DNA of 64,000 bases, from the NCBI GenBank assembly GCA_963815295.1, contig CAWFFZ010000008.1:496001-560000 (forward strand), read 5' to 3'. Below are positions 9,855 through 18,859 of this stretch, in pieces (the first letter of the stretch is position 1; each line of letters starts with the position of its first letter). The position numbers and the translations under genes are program-made. The notes beneath the pieces are model-generated. The model saw only the letters and a program-made list of their open reading frames with translations. It did no database searches and was not told the DNA's origin. This DNA is from JACDHG01 sp963815295. Lineage in GTDB: Bacteria; Actinomycetota; Actinomycetes; Propionibacteriales; Nocardioidaceae.

Positions 9855-10939
9855 GGGTCCTCGCCGCGATGTCGGGCGGTGTCGACTCTGCCGTCGCGGC
9901 CGCCCGTGCACACGAAGCCGGCCATGACGTGACGGGCATCCACCTCGCGCTGTCCCGCAATCCCAAGTCCTATCGCAGTGGTGCCCGTGGCTGCTGCACG
10001 ATCGAGGACTCCAACGACGCTCGCCGAGCAGCCGACGTGATCGGAATCCCTTTCTACGTATGGGATCTCAGCGACAGGTTCCACGAGGATGTCGTCGAGA
10101 ACTTCATGGCCGAGTATTCCGCCGGCCGCACTCCCAACCCGTGTTTGCGCTGCAACGAGAAGATCAAGTTCGCGGCGGTTCTCGATCGAGCGATGGCCCT
10201 GGGATTCGACGCCGTGGCCACCGGGCACTATGCCCGGCTGGAGTCGGGTCCGGATGGCCTCATCGAGATGCACCGTGCGGTCGACCACGGCAAGGATCAG
10301 TCGTATGTGCTGGGCGTGCTGACTCAGGGTCAGCTCGCGCACTCGATGTTTCCGCTCGGCGACTCGACCAAGCCGGACGTCAGGGCCGAAGCGGAGCGCC
10401 GCGGGCTTTTCGTGGCCAACAAGCCCGACAGCCACGACATCTGCTTCATCGCCGATGGCGATACGGCTGGTTGGCTGCGTGACAAGCTCGGCGAAGCCTC
10501 CGGCGAGATTGTCGACACCGCGGGCGAGGTGCTCGGCACGCACGACGGCTCCTACGGCTTCACGATCGGTCAGCGGCGAGGTCTTCGCGTTGGCACGCCG
10601 GCGGCCGACGGTAAGCCTCGCTACGTGCTCGACATCGAGCCCGTGTCTGGACGTGTCACGGTGGGGTCGCGCGACGACCTTCAGGTCGATCATCTGGTCG
10701 CGATCATGCCGCGTTGGTGCGGGACTGTGCCGGTGTCGCAGGTCGACTGCACCGTGCAGTTGCGTGCTCACGGCGACGAGCACCGCGCCCGCGCACAGGT
10801 AGTGGGTGACGAGGTCGAGATCGAGCTTCTCGACCCGGCTAGTGGTGTCGCCCCTGGCCAGGCCGCGGTCATCTACGTCGGCACGCGCGTCGTCGGGAGC
10901 GCCACGATCGCCACCACCCGCCGCCGTACCCCCGTCTGA
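9851..10939 (+). CDS. mnmA: tRNA-specific 2-thiouridylase MnmA
   Basis: 362 aa. It adenylates and thiolates U34 of tRNA-Lys, tRNA-Glu and tRNA-Gln. The PP-loop AAMSGGVDSAVAAA is at residues 5-18, the two catalytic cysteines lie in NPCLRCNEKIKF (about 99) and HDICFIADGD (about 198), and the C-terminal beta-barrel follows. The start overlaps the cysteine desulfurase stop by 4 bases (ATGA), indicating translational coupling with its sulfur donor. A CGAGGG/CCCTCG dyad follows at 10944-10968. Confidence 0.96.
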   Translation: MRVLAAMSGGVDSAVAAARAHEAGHDVTGIHLALSRNPKSYRSGARGCCTIEDSNDARRAADVIGIPFYVWDLSDRFHEDVVENFMAEYSAGRTPNPCLRCNEKIKFAAVLDRAMALGFDAVATGHYARLESGPDGLIEMHRAVDHGKDQSYVLGVLTQGQLAHSMFPLGDSTKPDVRAEAERRGLFVANKPDSHDICFIADGDTAGWLRDKLGEASGEIVDTAGEVLGTHDGSYGFTIGQRRGLRVGTPAADGKPRYVLDIEPVSGRVTVGSRDDLQVDHLVAIMPRWCGTVPVSQVDCTVQLRAHGDEHRARAQVVGDEVEIELLDPASGVAPGQAAVIYVGTRVVGSATIATTRRRTPV

Positions 10940-10973
10940 CCAACGAGGGGCCAGCCAGTCGACCCTCGGGCAC

Positions 10974-10979
10974 TAGGGT
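10974..10979 (+). promoter_or_regulatory. -10 box for leaderless MetE-like gene
   Basis: TAGGGT is separated by 7 nt from the ATG at 10987, with no Shine-Dalgarno between. The transcript would start at or next to the ATG. This is the clearest single example of an arrangement repeated across the window. Confidence 0.6.
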
Positions 10980-10986
10980 CCTCAGC

Positions 10987-11994
10987 ATGACCAACCGCGC
11001 CACCGGGATCGGCTCGATGCCAGGGGACGACTACGCCGAGAGCATGCAGCAGATCCTCGGTGAGGTGGGTGATCTGCCGTTCGTCGGCGAACTACCGGCG
11101 CGAGGTGCGGTCGCCACGATGGTCGGACGCACCCTGGCCCTCGTCAAAGAGATCGGGGCCGACCTCCAGCCCGCCGGCTGGCGTCTCACTGACGCGCCCG
11201 GCATCGACCAACGGCGCGCAGCCTCGCTGCTAGCGCAGGATCTCGACACGGTCGAGGATCTGTCGCAGGGCCGGGCAGGCTCCTTCAAGACCCAGGTGGT
11301 CGGACCGTGGACCCTCGCCGCCACCGTCGAGCGACCGCGTGGTGACAAGGTGCTCGCTGACCACGGCGCCCGGCGCGATCTCGCCCAGGCGCTAGCCGAG
11401 GCGGTCACCGGCCACGTCGGCGACGTCCGACGACGTACCGGCAGCAGCGAGATCGTCGTCCAGATCGACGAACCAGCTCTCCCGGCTGTGCTGACTGGGT
11501 CGATCCCGACTGCGAGTGGGTTCCACCGGCATCGTTCGGTCGACGCACCTGCCGCGGCCGCTGCTCTCGGCTGGGTGACCGACGCGATCTTGGCGGCCGA
11601 TGCCGCGCCGGTGCTGCACTGCTGCGCTCCGGGGATCCCCTGGGCGATGCTGCGACAGGTCGACATCCACGCCGTGTCGTTCGACGTGTCGACGTTGGTG
11701 GCCGACGACTACGACGACGTTGCTGGCTGGGTCGACACCGGCCGTGCTGTGTGGCCTGGTGTCGTGCCGACGATCGAGCCCGACCGCTGGCCCACCGGCG
11801 CGGACCTCACCCGCCACCTCCTGTCGTGGTGGTCCAAGCTCGGCCACACCGACATCGAGCGGCTCCCACCGACCACGGTGACGCCGGCCTGTGGGCTGGC
11901 CGGAACGTCGCCGCGATGGGCGCGTACGGCGCTCGAGCTGGCAGCCCAGGTGGCCCGCAACCTGTCGGCGGAGCAGGGCAAGATAGACCCATGA
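10987..11994 (+). CDS. MetE-like (B12-independent methionine synthase C-terminal domain) protein
   Basis: 335 aa, about half the length of true MetE. It begins with TGIGSMPGDDY and holds the UROD/MetE barrel features VQIDEPALPAVL (about 157), VLHCCAPGIPW (about 206) and TPACGLAGTSP (about 306), where Cys and His residues could bind zinc. It lacks the N-terminal MetE domain, so it is a stand-alone methyltransferase-like protein whose substrate is unknown. Its stop overlaps the ligA start (ATGA), a conserved actinobacterial placement between mnmA and ligA. Transcription probably begins at the ATG (TAGGGT box, 7-nt spacing). Confidence 0.85.
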   Translation: MTNRATGIGSMPGDDYAESMQQILGEVGDLPFVGELPARGAVATMVGRTLALVKEIGADLQPAGWRLTDAPGIDQRRAASLLAQDLDTVEDLSQGRAGSFKTQVVGPWTLAATVERPRGDKVLADHGARRDLAQALAEAVTGHVGDVRRRTGSSEIVVQIDEPALPAVLTGSIPTASGFHRHRSVDAPAAAAALGWVTDAILAADAAPVLHCCAPGIPWAMLRQVDIHAVSFDVSTLVADDYDDVAGWVDTGRAVWPGVVPTIEPDRWPTGADLTRHLLSWWSKLGHTDIERLPPTTVTPACGLAGTSPRWARTALELAAQVARNLSAEQGKIDP

Positions 11995-14141
11995 CGCAGG
12001 CGGAGACATCACAGGCGACCCAGGAGGTCGAGCCGGCCTCGAGCGAGGCCAAGGAGCGTCACGCCGAGCTGGCCGAGGTAGTCGAGGGGCACCGACTGCG
12101 CTACCACACACTTGACGCGCCGACGATCAGCGACGGCGAGTACGACGGGATGATCCGCGAGCTCAACGAGCTCGAAGACAAGTTCCCCGAGCTGCGCACT
12201 CCCGACTCGCCCACTCAGAAGATCGGCGGCGATGTCTCGACCTTGTTCACCGCGGTCGAGCACGCCGAAAGGATGATGAGTCTCGACAACGCGTTCTCAC
12301 AAGAGGACCTGGCTGCGTGGGCACACCGGCTCGAGCGCGATGGCGCCACCGGCGCCGAGTTCCTGCTCGAGCTCAAGGTCGACGGCGTGGCGATCAACCT
12401 GACCTACGAGAAGGGTCGGCTGGTGCGCGGTGCCACCCGTGGTGACGGCCGCATCGGTGAGGACGTCACACCGAACGTGCGCACCATTCACGGCATCCCT
12501 AGCCGCCTCACGGCCAGCGACGACTACCCGATTCCCGACTTCGTCGAGGTGCGCGGCGAAGTGTTCTTTCCGGTCGAGGCGTTCGAAGGGCTCAACGCCT
12601 CACTCGTCGAGGCCGGCAAGCCGCCGTACTCCAACCCGCGCAACTCCGCCGCCGGATCGCTTCGCCAGAAGGACCCCAAGGCCACCGCTGCACGACCGCT
12701 CCGGATGGTATGCCACGGGTTAGGCAAACGCGACGGCTTCGAGCCCACACGTCAGTCGGAGTCCTACGCCGCTTTGAAGGCATGGGGACTGCCCACTAGC
12801 AAGCAGGCCAAAGTCGTCAAGAAGCTTTCTGGAGTGCAGAAGTTCATCGACTACTACGGCGAGCACCGTCACGACGTCGAGCACGAGATCGATGGCGTGG
12901 TGGTCAAGGTCGACCAGGTGTCCCTGCAGCGACGGCTCGGATCGACGTCGCGGGCGCCACGTTGGGCGATCGCGTTCAAGTACCCGCCAGAAGAAGTCAC
13001 TACCAAACTGCTCGAGATCAGGGTCAACGTCGGCCGCACCGGCCGGGTGACGCCCTTCGGCCGGATGGAACCGGTCCGTGTGGCGGGCTCGACGGTCGAG
13101 TTCGCCACCCTGCACAACGCGTCGGAGGTCAAGCGCAAAGGTGTGCTGGTCGGCGACACCGTCGTACTGCGCAAGGCGGGTGACGTCATCCCCGAGATCG
13201 TCGGTCCAGTCGTGGACCTTCGCACGGGCGACGAGACTGAGTTCGAGATGCCGACGGAGTGCCCCGTGTGCGACACCCCGCTTGCTCCGGCCAAGGAGGG
13301 CGACGCCGATATCCGCTGCCCCAACACACGCTCGTGTCCCGCGCAGCTCCGTGAGCGGGTGTTCCATGTCGCTGGGCGCGGTGCATTCGACATCGAGGTG
13401 ATGGGCTACGAAGCCGCAGTGGCACTGCTCGACGCAAAGGCGATCCACGACGAAGGTGACCTGTTCTCCATCGACGAAGCCAAGCTCCTGACCGCACCGC
13501 TGTTCACGCGTGCACCCAAGAAGGGTGAAGGCGACGACCCGGTGCTGTCTGCCAACGGCCAGCGGCTGCTCGACAACCTCGACAGGGCGAAGGAGCAGCC
13601 CCTGTGGAGGGTCCTGGTCGGGCTCTCCATCCGGCACGTCGGGCCGACCGCCGCCCGTGCGCTGGCGGAGTCCTTCGGCTCGATGGCGAAGATCAGGGAG
13701 CTTGCCAAGGACGGCCAGGCCGACCAACTGGCTGCGGTCGATGGCGTCGGGCCAACAATTGCCGAGTCCCTCGTGGAGTGGTTCGCCGTCGACTGGCACG
13801 GTGAGATCGTCGACAAGTGGCGCGATGCCGGAGTCCGGATGGTCGACGAGCGTGACGAGTCAATTCCCCGCACTCTCGAAGGCATGTCGATCGTCGTCAC
13901 CGGCTCCCTCGACGGCTGGTCACGCGACCAGGCCAAGGAAGACATCGTGGCCCGCGGCGGCAAGGCCAGCTCCTCGGTGTCGAAGTCCACGGCGTTCGTC
14001 GTCGTCGGGGAAGCCCCAGGCTCGAAGCACGACAAGGCCATCTCGTTGAAGGTGCCGGTGCTCGACGAAGACGGCTTCGCCACCCTGCTCGGCGACGGTC
14101 CCGACGCTGCCCGCGCCGTCGCCCAGGTCGGAGAGGTATGA
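11991..14141 (+). CDS. ligA: NAD-dependent DNA ligase
   Basis: 716 aa. It seals nicks in replication and repair. The adenylation lysine lies in LELKVDGVAIN (about 129), followed by the OB fold, a Cys4 zinc finger starting at CPVCDTPL (about 424) and ending RCPNTRSCP, the helix-hairpin-helix domain (about 520-590) and a C-terminal BRCT domain (about 625-705). The ATG at 11991 gives the expected N-terminus and overlaps the MetE-like stop by 4 bases; the open frame upstream of it is a shadow of that gene. Confidence 0.96.
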   Translation: MTQAETSQATQEVEPASSEAKERHAELAEVVEGHRLRYHTLDAPTISDGEYDGMIRELNELEDKFPELRTPDSPTQKIGGDVSTLFTAVEHAERMMSLDNAFSQEDLAAWAHRLERDGATGAEFLLELKVDGVAINLTYEKGRLVRGATRGDGRIGEDVTPNVRTIHGIPSRLTASDDYPIPDFVEVRGEVFFPVEAFEGLNASLVEAGKPPYSNPRNSAAGSLRQKDPKATAARPLRMVCHGLGKRDGFEPTRQSESYAALKAWGLPTSKQAKVVKKLSGVQKFIDYYGEHRHDVEHEIDGVVVKVDQVSLQRRLGSTSRAPRWAIAFKYPPEEVTTKLLEIRVNVGRTGRVTPFGRMEPVRVAGSTVEFATLHNASEVKRKGVLVGDTVVLRKAGDVIPEIVGPVVDLRTGDETEFEMPTECPVCDTPLAPAKEGDADIRCPNTRSCPAQLRERVFHVAGRGAFDIEVMGYEAAVALLDAKAIHDEGDLFSIDEAKLLTAPLFTRAPKKGEGDDPVLSANGQRLLDNLDRAKEQPLWRVLVGLSIRHVGPTAARALAESFGSMAKIRELAKDGQADQLAAVDGVGPTIAESLVEWFAVDWHGEIVDKWRDAGVRMVDERDESIPRTLEGMSIVVTGSLDGWSRDQAKEDIVARGGKASSSVSKSTAFVVVGEAPGSKHDKAISLKVPVLDEDGFATLLGDGPDAARAVAQVGEV

Positions 14142-14293
14142 CGGCCGACCCTCCCCCCGACGGCGTCGACCCGTTGGGTGTCCCCACCGCCGAGAGTGCA
14201 CGCAACGCGTTCATCTTGGTGGCAGCGGTGACTGTGGCGTTGCTCGGACTGATCTTCACCCTCGGCTGGATCGTTTTCCACCAGCTCCAGTAG
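14138..14293 (+). CDS. 51-aa single-pass membrane protein coupled to ligA
   Basis: A short ORF starts at an ATG that overlaps the ligA TGA (ATGA, 14138-14141) and ends at TAG 14291-14293. The product begins MTADPPPDGVDPLG and has one hydrophobic helix of about 23 residues (AFILVAAVTVALLGLIFTLG) ending WIVFHQLQ. GAGAGG lies just upstream. The coupling, the start overlap and the clean hydrophobic helix support a real gene. I recognise no family and propose no function. Confidence 0.65.
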   Translation: MTADPPPDGVDPLGVPTAESARNAFILVAAVTVALLGLIFTLGWIVFHQLQ

Positions 14294-14332
14294 GCGTCGA
14301 GGCGGCAAACCTCGACCTCTAGGATTGCGGCC

Positions 14333-14665
14333 ATGCCCGAACCCAGCGACTCCGGCGACACCGCATCGCCGCCGCTCACCCGCGACAGGGTCGCGCACCT
14401 AGCCCACCTGGCGCGGATTGACCTCACCGATGCCGAGCTCGACCACCTCGCGCCTCAACTCGCGGTGATCCTGGAGTCTGTCGCGGCAGTCAGCACGGTG
14501 GCGAGCGACGACATACCTCCGTCGTCACATGCGCTTCCGTTGGAGAACGTGTTCCGTGTCGATGAGATTCGCGCGAGCCTGTCACCTGAGGATGCGCTTG
14601 CCGGCGCGCCGGAGTTCGAGCAGCAGCGGTTCAGCGTTCCGCGCATCCTGGGGGAGGAAGCATGA
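14333..14665 (+). CDS. gatC: Asp-tRNA(Asn)/Glu-tRNA(Gln) amidotransferase subunit C
   Basis: 110 aa. The small belt subunit stabilises GatA on GatB. RVAHLAHLARIDLTDAELD is the typical N-terminus of GatC, here after a 19-residue extension. TAGGAT (14320-14325) stands 7 nt before the ATG with no Shine-Dalgarno, so the gat operon is probably transcribed from a leaderless start here. The stop overlaps gatA by 4 bases. Confidence 0.95.
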   Translation: MPEPSDSGDTASPPLTRDRVAHLAHLARIDLTDAELDHLAPQLAVILESVAAVSTVASDDIPPSSHALPLENVFRVDEIRASLSPEDALAGAPEFEQQRFSVPRILGEEA

Positions 14666-16170
14666 GCGACCTCACGCGCCTCACCGCCTCCGAGCTCGCA
14701 GCGGCCCTTGTCAGCGGTGACGCCACGTCGGTCGAGGCGACCCAGGCGCACCTCGACCGGATCAGTGCAGTCGACGGTGCCGTGCACGCGTTCCTCCACG
14801 TCGACACGGAGGGGGCGCTGGCACAGGCCGCCGCTGCCGACGAACGTCGATCGGCCGGTGGCGACGTGCCGGAGCTGCTCGGCGTGCCGATCGCGGTCAA
14901 GGACATCGCCACCACTAAGGGTGTTCCAACGACCGCTGGGTCACGAATCCTCGAGGGTTGGGTGCCGCCGTACGACGCGACGGTGGTCAGCCGGCTGCGT
15001 GCGTCCGGGCTGCCGATCCTGGGCAAGACCAACATGGACGAGTTCGCGATGGGCAGCTCGACGGAGCACTCGGCGTTCGGCCCGAGCCACAATCCGTGGG
15101 ATCTCGACCGCATCCCTGGTGGCTCCGGTGGCGGATCCTCGGCCGCGGTGAGTGCGTTCGAGACGCCGCTCGCAATCGGCACCGACACCGGCGGCTCGAT
15201 CCGTCAGCCCGGTGCCGTCACGGGCACGGTAGGAGTCAAGCCGACGTACGGCGGTGTGTCTCGCTACGGGCTGATCGCACTGGCGAGCAGCCTCGACCAA
15301 GCCGGGCCGGTGACCCGCACCGTGCTTGACGCGGCCTTGCTGCACGACGTGATCGGCGGCCATGACCCGCTCGACTCCACGAGCATCGACCGGCAGTGGC
15401 CGTCGATGGCCGCGGCTGCTCGCTCGGGTGACATCACCGGGCTGCGGATCGGCGTGGTGAAGGAGCTGGGCGGCGACGGCTACCAGGCGGGGGTGAGCCG
15501 CCGCTTCGACGAGTCCGTGCAGTTGCTCACCGACGCGGGGGCCGAGGTCATCGAGGTCTCGTGTCCGCACTTCGAGCTGGCGTTCGCGGCGTACTACCTG
15601 ATCCTGCCGAGTGAGGCCAGCAGTAACCTCGCCAGGTTCGACGCGATGCGCTATGGCCTGCGGGTGGCGCCCGAGGGCGTCGAGCTGCCGAGCGCCGAGC
15701 AGGTGATGGCCGCTACGCGGGAGGCGGGCTTCGGCGATGAGGTGAAGCGCCGCATCATCCTCGGCACCTTCGCGCTGTCGAGCGGCTACTACGACGCCTA
15801 CTACGGCTCTGCGCAGAAGGTGCGCACCCTGATCCAGCGCGACTTCGCCACCGCCTTCGAGCAGGCCGACGTCCTCGTGTCGCCGACTGCGCCCACGACG
15901 GCCTTCCTGATCGGCGAGAAGGTCGACGACCCGATCGCGATGTACCTCAGCGACATCGCCACCATCCCCGCCAACCTCGCCGGAGTTCCCGGCATGTCCC
16001 TCCCCAACGGCCTAGCTGACGAGGATGGGCTGCCGACCGGGTTCCAGATCATCGCTCCCGCCGTCGAGGACGAGCGGCTCTACCGGGTCGGCGCGGCGCT
16101 CGAGTCGCTGCTCGTCGCCGGCTGGGGTGGGCGGTTGCTCGACCGAGCCCCTGCGTTGGAGGCCGTATGA
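14662..16170 (+). CDS. gatA: Glu-tRNA(Gln) amidotransferase subunit A
   Basis: 502 aa amidase-signature enzyme that liberates ammonia from glutamine. The Ser-cisSer-Lys triad is visible: Lys in VPIAVKDIAT (about 80), Ser in GGSGGGSSAAV (about 155) and Ser in GTDTGGSIRQP (about 179). The start overlaps gatC (ATGA) and the end overlaps gatB (ATGA), so the three subunits are translated together. The window also holds gltX and tRNA-Gln, which belong to the same indirect route to Gln-tRNA. Confidence 0.97.
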   Translation: MSDLTRLTASELAAALVSGDATSVEATQAHLDRISAVDGAVHAFLHVDTEGALAQAAAADERRSAGGDVPELLGVPIAVKDIATTKGVPTTAGSRILEGWVPPYDATVVSRLRASGLPILGKTNMDEFAMGSSTEHSAFGPSHNPWDLDRIPGGSGGGSSAAVSAFETPLAIGTDTGGSIRQPGAVTGTVGVKPTYGGVSRYGLIALASSLDQAGPVTRTVLDAALLHDVIGGHDPLDSTSIDRQWPSMAAAARSGDITGLRIGVVKELGGDGYQAGVSRRFDESVQLLTDAGAEVIEVSCPHFELAFAAYYLILPSEASSNLARFDAMRYGLRVAPEGVELPSAEQVMAATREAGFGDEVKRRIILGTFALSSGYYDAYYGSAQKVRTLIQRDFATAFEQADVLVSPTAPTTAFLIGEKVDDPIAMYLSDIATIPANLAGVPGMSLPNGLADEDGLPTGFQIIAPAVEDERLYRVGAALESLLVAGWGGRLLDRAPALEAV

Positions 16171-17669
16171 CCACCACCACGACCGAGCTTGTCGCCTACG
16201 ACGACGCCGTTTCGCGCCTCGACCCGGTGCTGGGACTCGAGGTGCATGTCGAGCTCAACACCGTGTCGAAGATGTTCTGCGGATGCGCCACGGTCTTCGG
16301 CGCGGAGCCGAACACGCAGACCTGCCCGGTCTGCCTCGGCCTGCCCGGCGCACTTCCCGTCCTCAACGCGACTGCCGTTGAGTCGGCGATCCGGATCGGG
16401 CTCGCACTGAACTGTGAGATCGCGCCGTGGTGCCGCTTTGCGCGCAAGAACTACTTCTACCCCGACATGCCGAAGAACTTCCAGACGTCGCAGTACGACG
16501 AGCCGATCGCGTTCAACGGCTACACCGACGTCGATGTCGACGGAGAGACAGTCCGGATCGAGATCGAGCGCGCGCACATGGAGGAGGACACCGGCAAGTC
16601 CCTGCACGTCGGGGGCGCCACCGGGCGCATCCACGGTGCCTCGCACTCGCTCGTCGACTACAACCGGGCCGGCATCCCGCTCATCGAGATCGTCACCAAG
16701 CCGATCGAGGGGACGGGTGCTGCGGCGCCGGACGTTGCGCGGGCGTACGTCGCGCACCTTCGCGAGCTGCTCAGGGGGCTGGGCGTCTCCGATGTACGGA
16801 TGGACCAAGGATCGCTGCGCTGCGACGTCAACCTATCGCTGCGACCGGCGCCCGATGCACCACTGGGGACCCGCACGGAGACCAAGAACGTCAACTCGCT
16901 GCGCTCGGTCGACCGGGCAGTCCGCTACGAGGTCTCGCGTCAGGCGGCCGTGCTCGACTCGGGGCGTCGCGTCGTACAGGAGACCCGTCACTGGCACGAA
17001 GACACAGGCGTCACGACGTCGGGTCGGGAGAAGTCGGACGCCGAGGACTACCGCTACTTCCCCGAGCCTGACCTCGTCCCGATCGCGCCCGACCGCGAGT
17101 GGGTCGATGCGCTCCGGGCGACGCTGCCCGAGCCACCGGCCGAGCATCGTGCGCGGCTGCAGGCCGACTGGGGGTTCAGCGACCTCGAGATGCGTGACGT
17201 CCTCGGTGCCGGCGCCCTTGGCCTTATCGAGGACACGGTCGCTGCTGGCGCCACCGCCGCATCGGCCCGCAAGTGGTGGCTTTCGGAGCTCGCGCGACGC
17301 GCCAACGACGCCGGTACGCCGCTCGAGGAGCTGCCGATCACGCCGTCCCAGGTCGCGGCTGTGCAGGGCCTTGTCGACGCGGGCAAGGTCAACGACCAGC
17401 TCGCCCGGCAGGTCCTCGACGGCGTGCTCGCCGGTGAGGGCGAGCCCGAGGCAGTCGTCGCCGCGCGCGGGCTCGCCGTCGTCTCCGATGACTCCGCGCT
17501 GTCGGCGGCCGTCGACCGGGCGATCGAGGCCAACCCCGACGTCGCCGCCAAGATCCGGGGCGGCAAAGCCGCCGCTGCCGGCGCACTCATCGGAGCGGTG
17601 ATGGCGGAGATGAAGGGTCAGGCCGACGCAGGCCGGGTCCGTCAGCTGATCATCGACAAGCTCAGCTGA
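16167..17669 (+). CDS. gatB: Glu-tRNA(Gln) amidotransferase subunit B
   Basis: 500 aa. The kinase-like catalytic subunit carries LGLEVHVELNT, the CGCATVFGAEPNTQTCPVC zinc region and KNYFYPDMPKNFQTSQYDEP. The C-terminal YqeY-like tail domain (about 350-500) binds tRNA. The stop codon lies within the 8-bp palindrome TCAGCTGA (17662-17669), which also contains the stop codon of the convergent sugar dehydrogenase gene. Confidence 0.97.
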   Translation: MTTTTTELVAYDDAVSRLDPVLGLEVHVELNTVSKMFCGCATVFGAEPNTQTCPVCLGLPGALPVLNATAVESAIRIGLALNCEIAPWCRFARKNYFYPDMPKNFQTSQYDEPIAFNGYTDVDVDGETVRIEIERAHMEEDTGKSLHVGGATGRIHGASHSLVDYNRAGIPLIEIVTKPIEGTGAAAPDVARAYVAHLRELLRGLGVSDVRMDQGSLRCDVNLSLRPAPDAPLGTRTETKNVNSLRSVDRAVRYEVSRQAAVLDSGRRVVQETRHWHEDTGVTTSGREKSDAEDYRYFPEPDLVPIAPDREWVDALRATLPEPPAEHRARLQADWGFSDLEMRDVLGAGALGLIEDTVAAGATAASARKWWLSELARRANDAGTPLEELPITPSQVAAVQGLVDAGKVNDQLARQVLDGVLAGEGEPEAVVAARGLAVVSDDSALSAAVDRAIEANPDVAAKIRGGKAAAAGALIGAVMAEMKGQADAGRVRQLIIDKLS

Positions 17670-18849
17670 GGGTGACGCGGAAGATCCGGTCATCCTCGGG
17701 TGCGGGCACGCCGCGGCCGTCGCGGTTGCTGGTGCCAAGCCAGAGTGAGCCGTCGGGCGCCGCTACGACGGTGCGCAACCGGCCGTAGGCGCCCACGAAG
17801 TGCGGGACCGGCCGGCCGAGCGTGCCGTCGGACTTCACCGGGACCTGCCACAGCCGCTCACCGCGCAGGCTCGCCACCCACAGCGCCCCATCGGCATACG
17901 CGACACTCGACGGCGATGCCTCCGCAGGGTTCCACTGGACTTGTGGGTCGACGTACCCCTCGAGGTTCGAGTCGCCTTCGGCTGCCGGCCAGCCGTAGTT
18001 GTTGCCGCCCTCGATGCGGTTGACTTCGTCCCACACCTGCGAGCCGAACTCGCTCGCCCACAGTCGGTCCTCGTCATCGAAGGCGAGTCCTTGGACGTTG
18101 CGGTGGCCCTTGGTCCAGATGGGTGAGTCGGGGTCGGGGTTGCCGGGCGCCGGGTCACCCTCGGGCGTGATGCGCAGGATCTTGCCGCCGAGCGAGTCGT
18201 CGTCCTGCGAGAGGTCATCGTCGCCGGTCTCGCCGGTCGAGACGTACAGCTGGCCGTCGGGACCGAACGCCAACCTGCCTCCGTCGTGGATTTCTCCGTT
18301 GGGTATGCCGGTGAGTATGGGCTCGGAGTCTCCCAGCGAATCGCCGTCGAACGTCATCGAGAGCACCCGGTTGTCCTCGGCCGTCGTGACGTAGGCGAAC
18401 ACTCGCTGGTCCGTGTCGAACTCAGGTGAGACAGCCAGCCCGAGCAACCCGCCTTCGGACGTTGGAGTGGTCTCCTCGATCGTGCCGACCTCGCGGACGT
18501 CGGCACCGTCGATGACCGAGATCGTGCCGCGGTCGCGCTCGCTCACCAGTGCGCGCCCGTCGGGCAGGAACGCTAGTCCCCACGGAGCCTCGAGGTCTGT
18601 GGCCACTGTGGCGGCGACCCGCACCGGAGCATTCTGGTCGATCGTGGGGGTGCCGTCAGTGACGGTCTCGGTGACCGTCACGGTGCCTGGGTCACTGGGT
18701 CGGTCCCCGTCGTCCTGCTCTTCTGGGCCACCGCAGGCAGCGAGGACCGTGGCCAGGACACTGGCAACAGCGACACTGGCAACGGCGGTGGCGCGGGCGC
18801 TAGCAATTCCCCGAGGCAGCGTCATGCCGTCCATGGTGGCAGAGGCCAC
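17662..18849 (-). CDS. PQQ-type glucose/sorbosone dehydrogenase family lipoprotein
   Basis: 395 aa. The N-terminus has a hydrophobic stretch ending in the lipobox VLAACGG (Cys about 39), so it is probably an exported lipoprotein. The six-bladed soluble-glucose-dehydrogenase fold is shown by APWGLAFLPDGRALVSERD, GLLGLAVSPEF, GGRLAFGPDGQLYVSTGE, KGHRNVQGLAFDDEDRLWASEFG and EGGNNYGWP. The family oxidises sugars using PQQ; the real substrate is unknown. ATGs at 18831 and 18822 are alternative starts. It lies 10 bases after an alpha/beta hydrolase gene in the same direction and may form an operon with it. Confidence 0.9.
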   Translation of the reverse strand: MASATMDGMTLPRGIASARATAVASVAVASVLATVLAACGGPEEQDDGDRPSDPGTVTVTETVTDGTPTIDQNAPVRVAATVATDLEAPWGLAFLPDGRALVSERDRGTISVIDGADVREVGTIEETTPTSEGGLLGLAVSPEFDTDQRVFAYVTTAEDNRVLSMTFDGDSLGDSEPILTGIPNGEIHDGGRLAFGPDGQLYVSTGETGDDDLSQDDDSLGGKILRITPEGDPAPGNPDPDSPIWTKGHRNVQGLAFDDEDRLWASEFGSQVWDEVNRIEGGNNYGWPAAEGDSNLEGYVDPQVQWNPAEASPSSVAYADGALWVASLRGERLWQVPVKSDGTLGRPVPHFVGAYGRLRTVVAAPDGSLWLGTSNRDGRGVPAPEDDRIFRVTLS

Positions 18850-18859
18850 AAATGCGACG

